This document shows positions 35,033 to 43,527 of a stretch of DNA of 64,000 bases, in pieces. Position numbers and translations under genes: made by a program. A model generated the notes under the pieces. The model made no database searches, was not told the DNA's origin, and worked only from the letters and a program-made list of their open reading frames with translations. How positions within the stretch are numbered: position 1 is the first letter of the stretch; the number at the start of each line of letters is the position of its first letter. Location of the stretch: assembly GCF_001625305.1 (NCBI RefSeq), contig NW_017802836.1, positions 446,439-510,438 on the forward strand. The letters are read 5' to 3'. The DNA is from Branchiostoma belcheri. Its lineage: Eukaryota; Chordata; Leptocardii; Amphioxiformes; Branchiostomatidae.

Positions 35033-37972
35033 ATCTGTGTCTGTGTTTCCGCAGATTTTGTGAGTATAATTGTCAGATTTTGAGTATAACTCAAGAAGGA
35101 TGGATTGTAATGATATTTAGTATGTGGCGTAGGTGTCTTGGGAAGACGAAGTTTAATTGTGGATCTCCCGGCCGCTGTCCTTGGTACTGAATATATGGTG
35201 GAATAACAACAGTTATATCATTATTATGCAAATATGATCCACTATCTGTCTGTCACTAACTGAGGTGGTTCCTGTCTTGTACATGGTTTGTATTTATGTC
35301 TAATAGTTACCCCTTTGTGTCTCCACGGGCTATTGGTGCTCATTTTAAACTTTTTGTGTGTTTTGTTGCCGTTTGTATCATACGCTTCATCCCCGCAAAC
35401 TGCCCGGCCGGCCCCGGATTGAGAATTGTGACCTTAGCATTAGTAAGGCTATCGTGTGTGTGTGTGTGTGTGTGTATTTCTGCAGACGAAAAAGACCTGT
35501 ATTTATTGTAATGATATTTGGAATGTGGCAAGACGAAGGTCAAGGTTAATTGTGGACCTCCCGGCAGCTGTCCTTGGTACTGAAGGGGAATTTCCGGATT
35601 TTGTCCTGGATATTTTTCAGTGTTCTGGATTTAGGCTGTTTTATCTTGTCTCTTTGCAACATATTATGCAAATATGATCCGCTATCTATCCGAGAAGGTC
35701 CATTGAGATAATATTTCATGTACATGTACATGTAACGTTACATACTTAGTGTCAAAGGCTCATCCCCCCCCCCTTCGTGTCTCCACAGGCTATTGCATGC
35801 CCACCTGTAAGACATGCGGGAAGGAGACAGCTGCGTGTTCTGTTCGTGTCCGCAGGGCCTGAGATGCAGCGACGTCGTGCAGGGAGGCAAAATCCGCTTC
35901 GTGTGCGACAAGCAATTCTCAGCACGAGAAGCCAGGGGCCACTTGGGTAAGTTAGGTACATATCATCTTCCGTTTATTATGGAAAATGTTAAACTGTTCT
36001 CCAACTCATAAATTTGACTCACCGGAATTTTCGACTGAATCACTCAGTCTTCCTCAGCTAGCTATCTGACCCAAATGCTGTGGACACCTGATTTTTCCCA
36101 CGTGTGGCGTCAGAAAAGGTCAAAGGTTGTCTCAAGTCCATATCGCCCCCGTCCCGGCTGAGCGATGGTTGAAGTGCCCTGATGTACATGGCCTCTTTTA
36201 TGTCTCTCTTGAAGTAATCCTGTTCGGTATCCAAGATTCTAACCCCCTCCAGATCCACTGTATGTCCCGGTGATTCTATGTGGATGTGCTGCGGCACCTC
36301 AGATCTTCCTTCTTCTTCTTGTATACTCTCTAACAACCCCTACTGGGGTATCACTGAGAGGGGGGGTGCGACGGACTATGGCTGCGCGGCCAGGGGTCCG
36401 GCCTTAAAGGCCTCCACTGTCTGGGCTTTTACTAACTGGCCCGGCAGCTTATTCTACTCATTTATTGTTCTTCGAAATAAAGAAAATCTAAAACAGTCTG
36501 TTTTGGCAGATATTGCTTGATATTATCTTCCGTTTATCTTAATGGCAGCAATTAAGTCGATAAGCTGTTTTGCCAGGATAATGGCGTATATATATTTCAC
36601 TTCACACGTAATTGAGCACATAGGAGATTTGTGTAATGGTGAAGATGTAACGTTATAGTGTTTGTATCGATCACATCGCGTGTGCTCTGTCCATGTTAAG
36701 TGATCCTGCTGGCTACATGTACGGGGGAAGCCGATTAGTTCGACTAGCACTATTAAAGAGTTGCAATCATTCGAACTTAGCCTCCACCAGGCTTTTCTAC
36801 GGGAATACGGATCATAGAATTCGGCAAAAAAGAGAATAGAATTGGCCAAGGGAGTCCGGCCGCGGTGAGGTTGTTTCTTTCCCTCCCTTTGTACGTGTAC
36901 AGAAAATGATCCGAGTTTCCACAGACTAACATCGCACCGAGTTTCTACAGACTAACTGCGCGGCCCAGTCAAACCTACAGGGCGGCCAAACTCCCCGGCA
37001 AATATTCTCCTATATATATACTCAGCGTAGTTAGTCTGGTAGAGACTAATTCTAACTTGGTGTAGGAAGGTTTAATCACATCTAAATGCAGTTTTATTTG
37101 GTCCATATGTCCGCTGCTTGACTGTAAAAATGGCCTTCAAACTCTGCTAAGTCACGAACAGGCCATAAACTGTATGTCATATTTATGTCCTATGATCAGG
37201 CCATGACATGATTTTATGGAGGGCATCCGCGCGCTCATGAATTTTTGCCTGTTCTCCCAAACTCTAGATCTGTGATATCTCATCGTCCAAGTTCGTGTGG
37301 TTTACGTTGACTCTTTGGTGTGCATTTTTGTGCTGATTTCAGAGTGTCTGACCACTGTTTTGAATGAAGAATAAGAAAAATACAACCGCAGCTCATACAT
37401 TTTTGCCTGTTCTCCCAAATCAGAAGCTGCTGGAAAGAGTAGACATTGGTCAAAGAGACAGATAACATGCCAGGGGAGTTGTTCCGCTAAAGCTAAAGGA
37501 TTATGATTCGCCGCTCCTGATCCTTTAGCGGACCAACTTCCCTGGCACGTTATTCGTCTATTTGGTCAATTTGTATTCTTTCCAGCCGCTTCTGAAGCCT
37601 GGTAGTAGAGGCCAGATCTAGATCTTCCCCACAAGCATCTGTCAGCTCATAAATTTTTGCCTGTTCTCCCAAACTCTAGATCTGTGATAGCTCGTCGCCC
37701 AAGTCCGTGTGGTTTACGTTGACTCTTTGGTGTGCATTTCTGTGCTGATTGTGACATCCGCGCGCTCATAAATTTTTGCCTGCTCTCCCAAACTCTAGAT
37801 CTGTGATAGCTCGTCACCCAAGTCAGTCCGTGTGGTTTACGTTGACTCTTTGTTGTGCTTTTTTGTGCTGATTTCAGAGTGTCTGGATGACCGTGACTGC
37901 AGGAAGAGAGGCGGCAGGTACTGTTTCAAGCACCTGACCTTCCCGTTGTCTTCCCGCTGTATCGGCATGTAG
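24549..37972 (+). CDS. secreted precursor: multicopy dibasic-flanked peptide repeats plus Cys-rich Dkk/prokineticin-like tail
   Basis: Exons: 24549-24701 (signal peptide MRIAIIFVVGALLLCADG, then HRVPVKR and an acidic helix), 31924-33229 (435 codons, repeats), 34177-34256, 34846-34942, one near 35789-35946 and 37878-37972 (stop). Phases 0, 1, 0, 1, 1 close except in the fifth exon (see its entry). The repeat exon has 16 copies of a decapeptide like HKEEEYEPMY, preceded by RKR (QKR once) and followed by KR (12 copies) or KK (4), with Glu-rich spacers. The tail has CAGVGGSCKSNADCC, then CSCPQGLRC, then FVCDK, a spacing like the colipase fold of Dickkopf and prokineticin proteins, and a last exon with four more Cys. 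It is secreted. A prohormone or matrix role is inference; a purely structural acidic protein is the alternative. Confidence 0.7.
24702..25300. repeat. tandem repeat beginning at the exon-1 donor
   Basis: Four units of 155-177 bp start near 24702, 24858, 25037 and 25213. Each begins with a donor-like GTAAGGAAAGACTCAATCTC (GTGAGGAAGACTCAATCTC in the first, which is the real donor) and includes AAATTGCTGTAATTTTCAGC and AACAGAACAATTAG. It is the 5' end of the large first intron. Confidence 0.8.
25301..26800. other. first intron, unique and repeat-derived sequence
   Basis: AT-rich, without coding support. The stretch at 26170-26425 contains ACCTGCACAGCTCTAATTCT and CTGCACTAACCTGCATATG, a short dispersed element also seen near 49290, 52665 and 58620. 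The 26540-26740 region resembles 13770-13860 and may be a retroelement tail. The open frames at 26279-26890 have no splice or domain support. Confidence 0.45.
26807..26940. repeat. cluster of ATCCAGAACCGTGC words, both orientations
   Basis: Contains GGCACGGTTCTGGATA and its inverse TATCCAGAACCGTGCC about 70 bases apart, with CGCG between. Same family as 28706-28950, 63075-63230 and 63705-63935. Confidence 0.7.
27126..27476. mobile_element. MITE with GGCATCCAATGC ends, copy 1
   Basis: 351 bp, near-identical to 39506-39862. The right end GCATTGGATGCC is inverse to the left end GGCATCCAATGC of the second copy. Both copies share GAGTTGAAACCACAC, GGAGCAAAAATTCCCAAAA, GACGGAAAATGGTTACTGG and AGAAAATAAAGGACT. 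The flanks read TTAAA on the left and TTTAA on the right. Confidence 0.8.
27477..28700. other. first intron, no gene seen
   Basis: Contains a fragment near 28160-28265 (CTGATGAAGGTGACAGACGG, CAACCTGATGAAATTATTCA) shared with 8975-9085 and 47800-48010, a dispersed MITE-like element. At 28410-28680 short duplicated blocks (GTAGGATCTGCTTGGAGAT; CTCCTCTGGCCAGTGGA) recur. No coding signal. Confidence 0.5.
28706..28950. repeat. cluster of ATCCAGAACCGTGC words
   Basis: At least six copies of the ATCCAGAACCGTGC word or its inverse GCACGGTTCTGGAT, in alternating orientation, spaced about 15-40 bp, with ACGCGT or CCATGCG-like links. It could fold into several alternative hairpins. Confidence 0.75.
28951..30259. 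other. first intron, no gene seen
   Basis: The stretch at 29200-29500 has repeat-like AT-rich character similar in style to 14055-14300. The rest appears unique. Neither of the overlapping frames near 29558-29792 has domain or splice support. Confidence 0.4.
30260..31270. repeat. tandem repeat, about six units of 150-200 bp
   Basis: Units start near 30270, 30437, 30636, 30800, 30970 and 31117. They carry GAAGCTCAGGAGA, GTCGAAGGGATTA, GATGCATCTATCATGCCAGC and CATTCCTCAAAAACATTA-like words. The 183-codon open frame at 30798-31349 runs through several units and is not considered a gene. Confidence 0.8.
31650..31850 (+). mobile_element. dispersed MITE core
   Basis: Second copy of the core seen at 12143-12390 (AAAACATATTGTTTTTGCTC; CTCACCATGGTAACTGGTG; TTACATCATGTTGCAATTTT). 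It ends about 70 bp before the acceptor of the giant repeat exon. Confidence 0.75.
33230..34176 (+). other. intron of the secreted repeat-protein gene
   Basis: Donor GTGAGC at 33230; the acceptor is a weak TGTGTTCGAAG ending at 34176. It contains a diverged foldback end near 33870-34080 (CCACTAGGCCTTTCTACGGG; CCAATTATTCTCCCTATTTG) related to 41950-42190 and 60290-60330. Nothing coding. Confidence 0.5.
34267..34790 (+). mobile_element. dispersed MITE core, internally triplicated
   Basis: The CAGATGTCTGTCACCATGGT block and the GTGTTGGATTACATTA block occur three times in tandem, at roughly 34354, 34465 and 34589. It is the third copy of the 12143 family. It lies in the intron between exons 34177-34256 and 34846-34942. 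Confidence 0.75.
34943..35788 (+). repeat. intron with a tandem duplication and (CT)n/(GT)n tracts
   Basis: A segment is present twice (about 35040-35330 and 35465-35795). Both copies carry TTTAATTGTGGATCTCCCGG-like, GCTGTCCTTGGTACTGAA and TTGTGTCTCCAC-GGCTATTG-like sequence. The second copy ends in a working CTCCACAG acceptor; the first has CTCCACGG, so its AG is lost. A (CT)n run lies at 34976-35026 and (GT)n at 35454-35475. Confidence 0.75.
35789..35946 (+). CDS. cysteine-rich exon with an apparent one-base frame break
   Basis: After CTCCACAG the incoming phase reads GYCMPTCKTCGKE and then leaves the frame. From about 35814 a different frame reads GDSCVFCSCPQGLRC through FVCDKQF to a GTAAGT donor in the right phase for the last exon. 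The exon is 158 nt, whereas 159 would keep phase. A weak alternative acceptor after GTAAG (exon from 35812, 135 nt) would also keep phase, but drops three to four Cys. A sequencing or assembly indel, a real null allele, or the alternative acceptor are all possible. Confidence 0.55.
36040..36345 (-). pseudogene. Penelope-like element remnant (GIY-YIG region)
   Basis: The minus-strand frame at 36058-36336 reads HIESPGHTVDLEGVRILDTE, then DYFKRDIKEAMYIRALQPSL, then SRDGGD. This resembles the end of the GIY-YIG endonuclease region in Penelope-type reverse transcriptase proteins (the family's F-K-R-x-x-K-E-A-x-x-I and LNRD-GG motifs). No RT domain is attached, so it is a 3' fragment in an intron of the secreted-protein gene. 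Confidence 0.6.
36346..37254. other. intron with foldback fragments
   Basis: The stretch at 36780-37065 has foldback-type ends (TAGCCTCCACCAGGCTTTTC on the left, TAGTCTGGTAGAGACTAATT on the right) and an interior with CAAACTCCCCGGC. The rest is unassigned; no coding signal. Confidence 0.5.
37255..37877. repeat. tandem copies of the last intron's 3' end, interrupted by a foldback
   Basis: The segment CTCCCAAACTCTAGATCTGTGA to GTTTACGTTGACTCTTTG is present near 37255, 37670 and 37790. The first copy even includes the acceptor and first exon bases (GCTGATTTCAG|AGTGTCTG at 37339-37350), as does the true junction at 37877. A foldback element (37422-37615, TTCCGCTAAAGC centre) separates copies 1 and 2. 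Confidence 0.8.
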
Positions 37973-38116
37973 ACAAGCAGCTGAACAATTCTACTGAAAC
38001 TTACGTAAGTATTAACCTGTAAATAGTAGATCACATTAGTATGTATAGTTTGTAAGTGTCATTGCTGTATTCTTTTCCCTGTTTATCCATGACCTGTACT
38101 TAGCTTGTTAGAGCAC

Positions 38117-38122
38117 AATAAA
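38117..38122 (+). other. candidate polyadenylation signal (secreted repeat-protein gene)
   Basis: AATAAA 145 bp after the stop codon. A donor-like GTAAGT at 38005, with an acceptor TTCTTTGCAG at 39938, could also splice the 3' UTR to a more distal exon. Confidence 0.5.
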
Positions 38123-38245
38123 GGTCTTTCATTCATTCATTAATCTCCAAGCAGATTCTGTGGGACAAGGGGAGTCTATATTGGTCGCCTGTATACTTTT
38201 GGCCTCTTCTAACCACGTAGGGCGACCAGCGGTTACTTGACTTAC

Positions 38246-38500
38246 TTACTTGATTTTTGTCGGGTGCCAGTCCTCCTCTGCCACCCGAACCACCCTGGCT
38301 GCCCAGTAGTCCTGCATAGCCTTCCCCATGCCATCAGCCTGAAGACTGATGTCCCTTTGCAACACATCTACGTAGGTGAGGGGCGGCCTTTCAGGCTTCC
38401 CTCTCCCATGTGCTGAGGACCACAGTACTAGGTTGGAGATTATTTCCTTGCTGCTTTTCAGAGAGTAGCAGTTACAGGTTGCCAATGTAGACTCCCTTGT
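38246..38500 (-). pseudogene. non-LTR retrotransposon ORF2 C-terminal remnant
   Basis: The minus-strand frame reads SNLVLWSSAHGRGKPERPPL, then TYVDVLQRDISLQ, ending in a W-rich segment. The GRGxPxxPxxTYxDxLxRD pattern is common at the C-terminus of non-LTR reverse transcriptase polyproteins. Only the C-terminal end is present. Confidence 0.5.
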
Positions 38501-38699
38501 CCCTCAGAATCTGCTTGGAGATTAAGTATTTCTAATATGTCCACCTGCACCAGTTAACCAGTCCACTTGCATTTGTCACAAGATCTTTCACGATTACTAG
38601 TATCCTCATACACTTAACGAATGTGTTCAGAGTGATCTTTCATGAGCATGTAGACGCACAGCTATAAAAAAAATGCTCCCAAGAGAGTTGTGGCTTTTT

Positions 38700-38955
38700 T
38701 ATTACAACAATTCAGGACAACACATGGCATACTCAAGTTTTTTCAACTTATTTTTATACCGCCACCATCACAGAGGACAAATACAGGACAGGACAATACT
38801 CATTTTCACATGGGTTATGAGGGGAAAGTCGTGTAAAGTGCCTTTCCCAAGGGCACAATTGTATTGGTGGTATGTCAGGACTCGAACTCGGGACCTCTTG
38901 ATTCTGAGTCGAGCACTCTGCAGTTACGCAACCAACACGACCTCACGACATTGAA
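38700..38955 (-). mobile_element. tRNA-headed SINE
   Basis: Read on the minus strand, the right end looks like a degenerate tRNA: an A-box-like TGGTTGCGTAACTG and a B box GAGTTCGAGTCC (38884-38950). The body contains TTGTGCCCTTGGGAAAGG, a block shared with the SINE at 56500-56785. A pol III internal promoter is expected from the boxes. Confidence 0.65.
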
Positions 38956-39505
38956 CGTGACATTGAATCGCGCTGATTAATCTCGAAGCAGATTCCATCC
39001 GAGGCCAGACACGATCAAATTGACCACCAGCAGGGGGGCAATCACAATTACCGGGGGCCAAATTGGACCGTGCTTGCGATGATTGCCTCTCTGGTCTTTC
39101 TCGGTTCTTGTAATTGTGTTGGCGAGCAATTCCACCTAAACTTGCTGCAACTGGTGTATTAAGGATAATCTGATACTTTATCGTACACTTATCGTACACT
39201 TAACAACACCTATCTAACACGTCATCCAAACAAGATAGCCTGAGTGGCCCAGCTGCCTCTTGTTGTCCCCCCATGGGACCACCTGGGGTCCCCAAAGAGG
39301 CGGAGTAGGCCCTTCTTACTAATGCCTGTAACCAACTCAGGGGTCAAAATCGTCAACTTTACAGTTCAATTTAGGCGCTAAAATGTGACACTGATGAAAA
39401 AATATGATTACGGACAATAAAAATAGACCTACAAGTCAACCATGTGAGAGAAACAAAATATATCGTCAAAATATGCCTCAGGGTGGGTTATTTAGTACCT
39501 TAAAG
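38956..39505. other. intergenic, no gene seen
   Basis: Contains short repeats of AACACTTATCTAACACTTA-type, continued at 39870-39925. No coding support. Confidence 0.45.
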
Positions 39506-39862
39506 GCATCCAATGCAGTTTTTAGGGCTTGGAAACCCAATTTTTCAGAGCCAATATTCTACTCATTTATCTTCATACTGAGTTGAAACCACACCATCCC
39601 AATGTATATTTGACCCTCGTGGAGCAAAAATTCCCAAAATTCTGACGGAAAATGGTTACTGGAAGGGCCCTGGGCTGATTTTTAGGGTACCACCCAGAAA
39701 ATAAAGGACTCATCTTGGGGGCTTGTTTCTGCAGTTTTAAAAGCCAAAAGTGTGAAATGCTGACTCAAATGTGCCAATGTGAAGCAGTATGTATCAATAT
39801 CACAAAGATTGCCTTATTCAGAATATTTCCAGTTTTGCTGCCCTGAAATCGCATTGGATGCC
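39506..39862. mobile_element. MITE with GGCATCCAATGC ends, copy 2
   Basis: Near-identical partner of 27126-27476, with complete inverted ends GGCATCCAATGC and GCATTGGATGCC. About 12 kb separate the two copies, and both lie on the same side of an A/T-rich target. Confidence 0.85.
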
Positions 39863-40879
39863 ACTTACCTAACTCTTATCTAACACATAACCAACACTTA
39901 TCTAACACTTATCTAACACTTTATCTTGTTCTTTGCAGGCAGTTCATCGATCACATCGGTTTAAGACACAGAACCAGGCCATTGCTGATGATATATGTAT
40001 AACGATATGTATATATATATACTTCAGCGGAAATCTGCAAGATTTGACTCTATGCTGACTGTATTGGATATTGGTTTTATTAAGTGTGCTTGTGTAATCG
40101 TGTGCTTCTTGTGTAAGTGTGTTCCCAATACGGATCTCGATGTACTAGCAATAATGACCTCATGTGAATCATGAGAGACGTCAGATATAAAAAAAATGTA
40201 TTGTTATTCAAGTCATAGACGTAACGTATTACTTAAACCTTTCAAAGTAACGGAGATTTCTGCCTCAACATATGCGGAACTCGAAGAAATATGGCAGCAT
40301 CCGAATGTGTATGAAAAATGTGCTTGTTTTCATGCATTTGATGGACGAAGTTTGCTGCATATATACCATAGTTCATGAGTCACGATTGGTGATGATGAAG
40401 TCATGAATCGTACATTCTACTCATGATGTGCAACATCTAAGGATATTTTACAAGAGTATCGAGAGAGATATCTTGGGAACAGCATGTTTTGTCATGATAA
40501 ATATTCAAGAACATCTACTGCAGCCGCAGCAGCATTCGTAATCAGAAAACTAGAAAACATGAACAGTCGTGGACGGGAATAAGTAACTGGATTTATGACG
40601 AATTAACACACGAGCGTGTCTATGCATGTTAAGAGAAGACTGATGTAGTAAAAAAAGATCTGAATCATCCCGCCTACGTCGTCTTATATATTGTACATCA
40701 AAGAAAGTACGTACATTCTCCCACGCAGCTCCATTCCGTGGTAAAACCATTATCGCTGCATAGGTGTGCGTGGGAGAATGAGAAAGTGGCGATGCCAAGT
40801 TGATAGCTTGCGCGTATCGAGGAAGAAAAAAGTTGGCTGACAGTTTCAAGTTTCCTCAAGCCGATCTTGGACAAGTTGA
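39863..40879. other. intergenic, possible distal 3' UTR exon
   Basis: The acceptor TTCTTTGCAG at 39938 could begin a non-coding terminal exon of the secreted-protein gene. Otherwise AT-rich DNA without coding support. Confidence 0.35.
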
Positions 40880-41295
40880 CAGTGTTAGCGCTTGGAGATT
40901 AAATCTAAACAAACTCTTGTATCATATGGTGGCTCACGATGGTGTTGACAGATGTTTGTGGGCAAGACCTAGATCTGGCCTCTACTACCAGGCTTCAGAA
41001 GCGGCTGGAAAGAGGAGACATTGGTCAAAGAGACAGATAACATGCCAGGGGAGTTGTTCCGGTAAAGCTAAAGGATTATGATTCGCCGCTCCTGATCCTT
41101 TAGCGGACCAACTTCCCTGGCACGTTATTTGTCTTTCTGGCCAAATTGTATTCTTTCCAGCCGCTTCTGAAGCCTGGTAGTAGAGGCCAGATCTAGATCT
41201 TTCCCACAAGCATCTGTCAAATGTCAACCGAGCATCGTGGGCCACCATATGATACAAGAGTTAGATTTCAAAGTTTGATCTCCAAGCGCTGATTT
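40880..41295. mobile_element. nested foldback (outer AGCGCTTGGAGAT arms, inner TAGCCTC-type arms)
   Basis: The inner palindrome, about 40965-41205, is nearly the same as 37422-37615. Outside it, ATCATATGGTGGCTCACGAT is mirrored by ATCGTGGGCCACCATATGAT, and TTAGCGCTTGGAGAT by ATCTCCAAGCGCTGA. The inverted repeats are concentric. Confidence 0.8.
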
Positions 41296-42292
41296 CGTCC
41301 GGGCATAACACTGTCAAATTGTCCACCGATATCCATTCGCCATCGTCATTTCGGGACGGGCCATGACACTTTCAAATTGGCCGCCAGTAATCACTGGTCA
41401 CCGTAGATCAATGGATGCTGGTGGCCAATTTAATAGTGTCATGCCCCCGACGAAATCTGCATGGAGATTATTAAAGTTAAATGTGGGAGGAGATCGTACA
41501 AGTCACACTGCCTTCATTACGCCACCTCCGGGTCACGTAACCCATGATTGGGATCACATGCCCCACATTTTGAGTCACATTGGGTCATTAGTACATTACA
41601 CATAAATCTATAACTCGGAGGCACAAGCACAGTGTCTGACAACCTGCCAGAAGGATGATTGAGTGCATTTGATAAGAAGGTAAGGAAGAAATATGGTACA
41701 ATGTTGGTAGGCAAAATAAACATTAAAATTGCCTAGTAAGCTTAAGATTCACCGAAAGAAAGTTAAACGGCCAGACGTTCTGCTGCAGTACCATATCAGG
41801 ATGTTATGGGGGCCTCGTGAATCTAATAATTTCCAGGTCTCATCAAGACCTATTCGGTATCCACATACAAAATATCAAGACAATCCACCAAAAAATGAAG
41901 CTTTCTCGAGTTATCGTGACTCGAAAAATCTAGCTACAGTAGTCTCCACCAGACAGGAAAAAGTGGGCTCAAAAATTAGTAAAATTTTGACAAAAAGGAG
42001 AATAATTGGCCAGACGATTTTGGCCAACATAGTGTTCGTTTGCCAACGTAGTTAGGCGGGAAATCAACCTTCCAGCGGACTGCCTCTCCCTGCCAATTAT
42101 TCTTCCCTTTTTGCCGAATTCTACGATCTGTGCCCTCGTAGAAAGTCCTGGTGGAGGCTAGAGCAAATCTCATAATCGTTCTAGTATTGTAGAGTGGATT
42201 CATTCCTCAAGCTAACCGACATCTCGCACACGCAGTCATCTTTTTAATACATGACAGGCTGAGTAAAAGCGGCGGCCGGCTCCAGATGTCTT
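41296..42292. other. repeat-derived intergenic DNA
   Basis: The stretch 41340-41470 holds inverted CACTTTCAAATTGGCC and GGCCAATTTAATAGTG words. The stretch 41940-42190 has foldback ends (GTAGTCTCCACCAGACAG on the left, TCCTGGTGGAGGCTAG on the right). No coding signal. Confidence 0.5.
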
Positions 42293-42474
42293 ACTGTAGT
42301 CTCCACCAGACTCCTTTGCAGGCTGAATAAATAGAAGAAAGCGGCTAAGGGCGACATCATTGGCCAGAGGAGTTGGTCGGCCATAGAGGGCCAACTCCTC
42401 TGGCCAATGATGTCCCCCTTAACCGATTTCTACTATTTATTAAGCCTGCAAAGGAGTCTGGCGGAGACTAGTCT
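42293..42474. mobile_element. short foldback element
   Basis: Near-perfect inverted halves: TAGTCTCCACCAGACTCCTT on the left, AAGGAGTCTGGCGGAGACTA on the right, and GGCCAACTCCTCTGGCCAAT at the centre. 182 bp, no ORF. Confidence 0.85.
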
Positions 42475-42497
42475 TACTGAGGGACGACTGCGCATGC

Positions 42498-43527
42498 GAG
42501 ATCTGTATCTGTATCTGTATCTGTATAGCCGGTATAACCGCCTTTCGGCGTAACACACCAGCTTCGCAGGCACGCGGCGCGGCGGCAGCTGGCTATATTA
42601 CACCGATCGACTTGTTACACCTAACCCTTGAACTTCTAGCTCTAGACATTGTTTAAAGCTATCTATTGACAGTGCCCCTACTGTACTTGGTGACAGTGAG
42701 TTCCACTCTGCGATAGCTCTAGGAAAGAATGAATTCTTGAACACCTCAATCCTTGGTTGATAACTCTGGTACTTGAATGCGTGGCTATTTCTTGTTCTCT
42801 TCTGGGCTGGTATTAGGTACTTAGTAGTTGGGACATCCACCAGTTTATTAGTCATTTTGTACATCATGCATAGTCTAGACATCTTTCTTCTGTCTTCAAG
42901 TGAGGTCCACTGTAGGTTTCTTTTCATTTCCGTGACACTAGCACCTCTTACATAGTTGTTCATACAGAATCTTGCAGCTTGATTCTGTACCCTTTCCAAT
43001 TTGTCTTTGTCTTTCTTTGTATATGGATCCCATACTGTCGCAGCGTATTCTAGGTTCGGTCTTACAAGTGACGTGTATGCAAGTGATTTTACTCTCGTTG
43101 GACATGCCCACAGATTACGTTTAATCACTCCCAATGTCTGTTTCGCCTTAGTTGTGATATTATTAACATGTGCACCCCACTTCAGTCCGCTTGTCAGCGT
43201 GACGCCCAGATACGGATGGATTTTTGTGGTTGCTAAAGCCTGACCACAAAACTGGTAGCTAGTTGCATGTGGTGTTCGTTTGTTTGTTATGTGCATAATG
43301 TAGCATTTTTCGGGATTAAACTGCATGAGCCATTTGCTTTGCCATTCTTCCAGGGTGTTCAGGTCTTTTTGGAGAAGTTGTGAGTCGGTCTGTGTAGAAA
43401 GCTCTACATACAATAGACAGTCATCGGCAAATAACCTCACATTTGAGTCAAGCTGATCTGGTAGGTCATTTATATACAAGAGAAAGAGCAATGGCCCCAG
43501 GACGGTTCCTTGAGATGTCGGTATACG
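42498..43527 (-). mobile_element. 5'-truncated LINE (CR1/L2-like) with reverse transcriptase C-terminal half and hexamer tail
   Basis: The minus-strand frame (42598-43491, open further back to about 43525) reads TSQGTVLGPLLFLLYINDLP, then the RT active-site motif FADDCLLY, and thumb-like sequence through WNPEK/QFNPEK, LEYAATVWDPY and RAIAEWNSLS, ending before a short 3' UTR. The element terminates in (ATCTGT)n on the + strand (42498-42528), i.e. (ACAGAT)n at its 3' end, a tail style of the CR1/L2 group. The frame is still intact, so it is relatively young, but it lacks the endonuclease and N-terminal RT, so it is not autonomous. Confidence 0.85.

Noticed and set aside
38884-38955. A true tRNA gene on the minus strand
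   Set aside because: Stems do not pair well and it continues into a SINE body. Treated as a SINE head. The same holds for 56715-56785.
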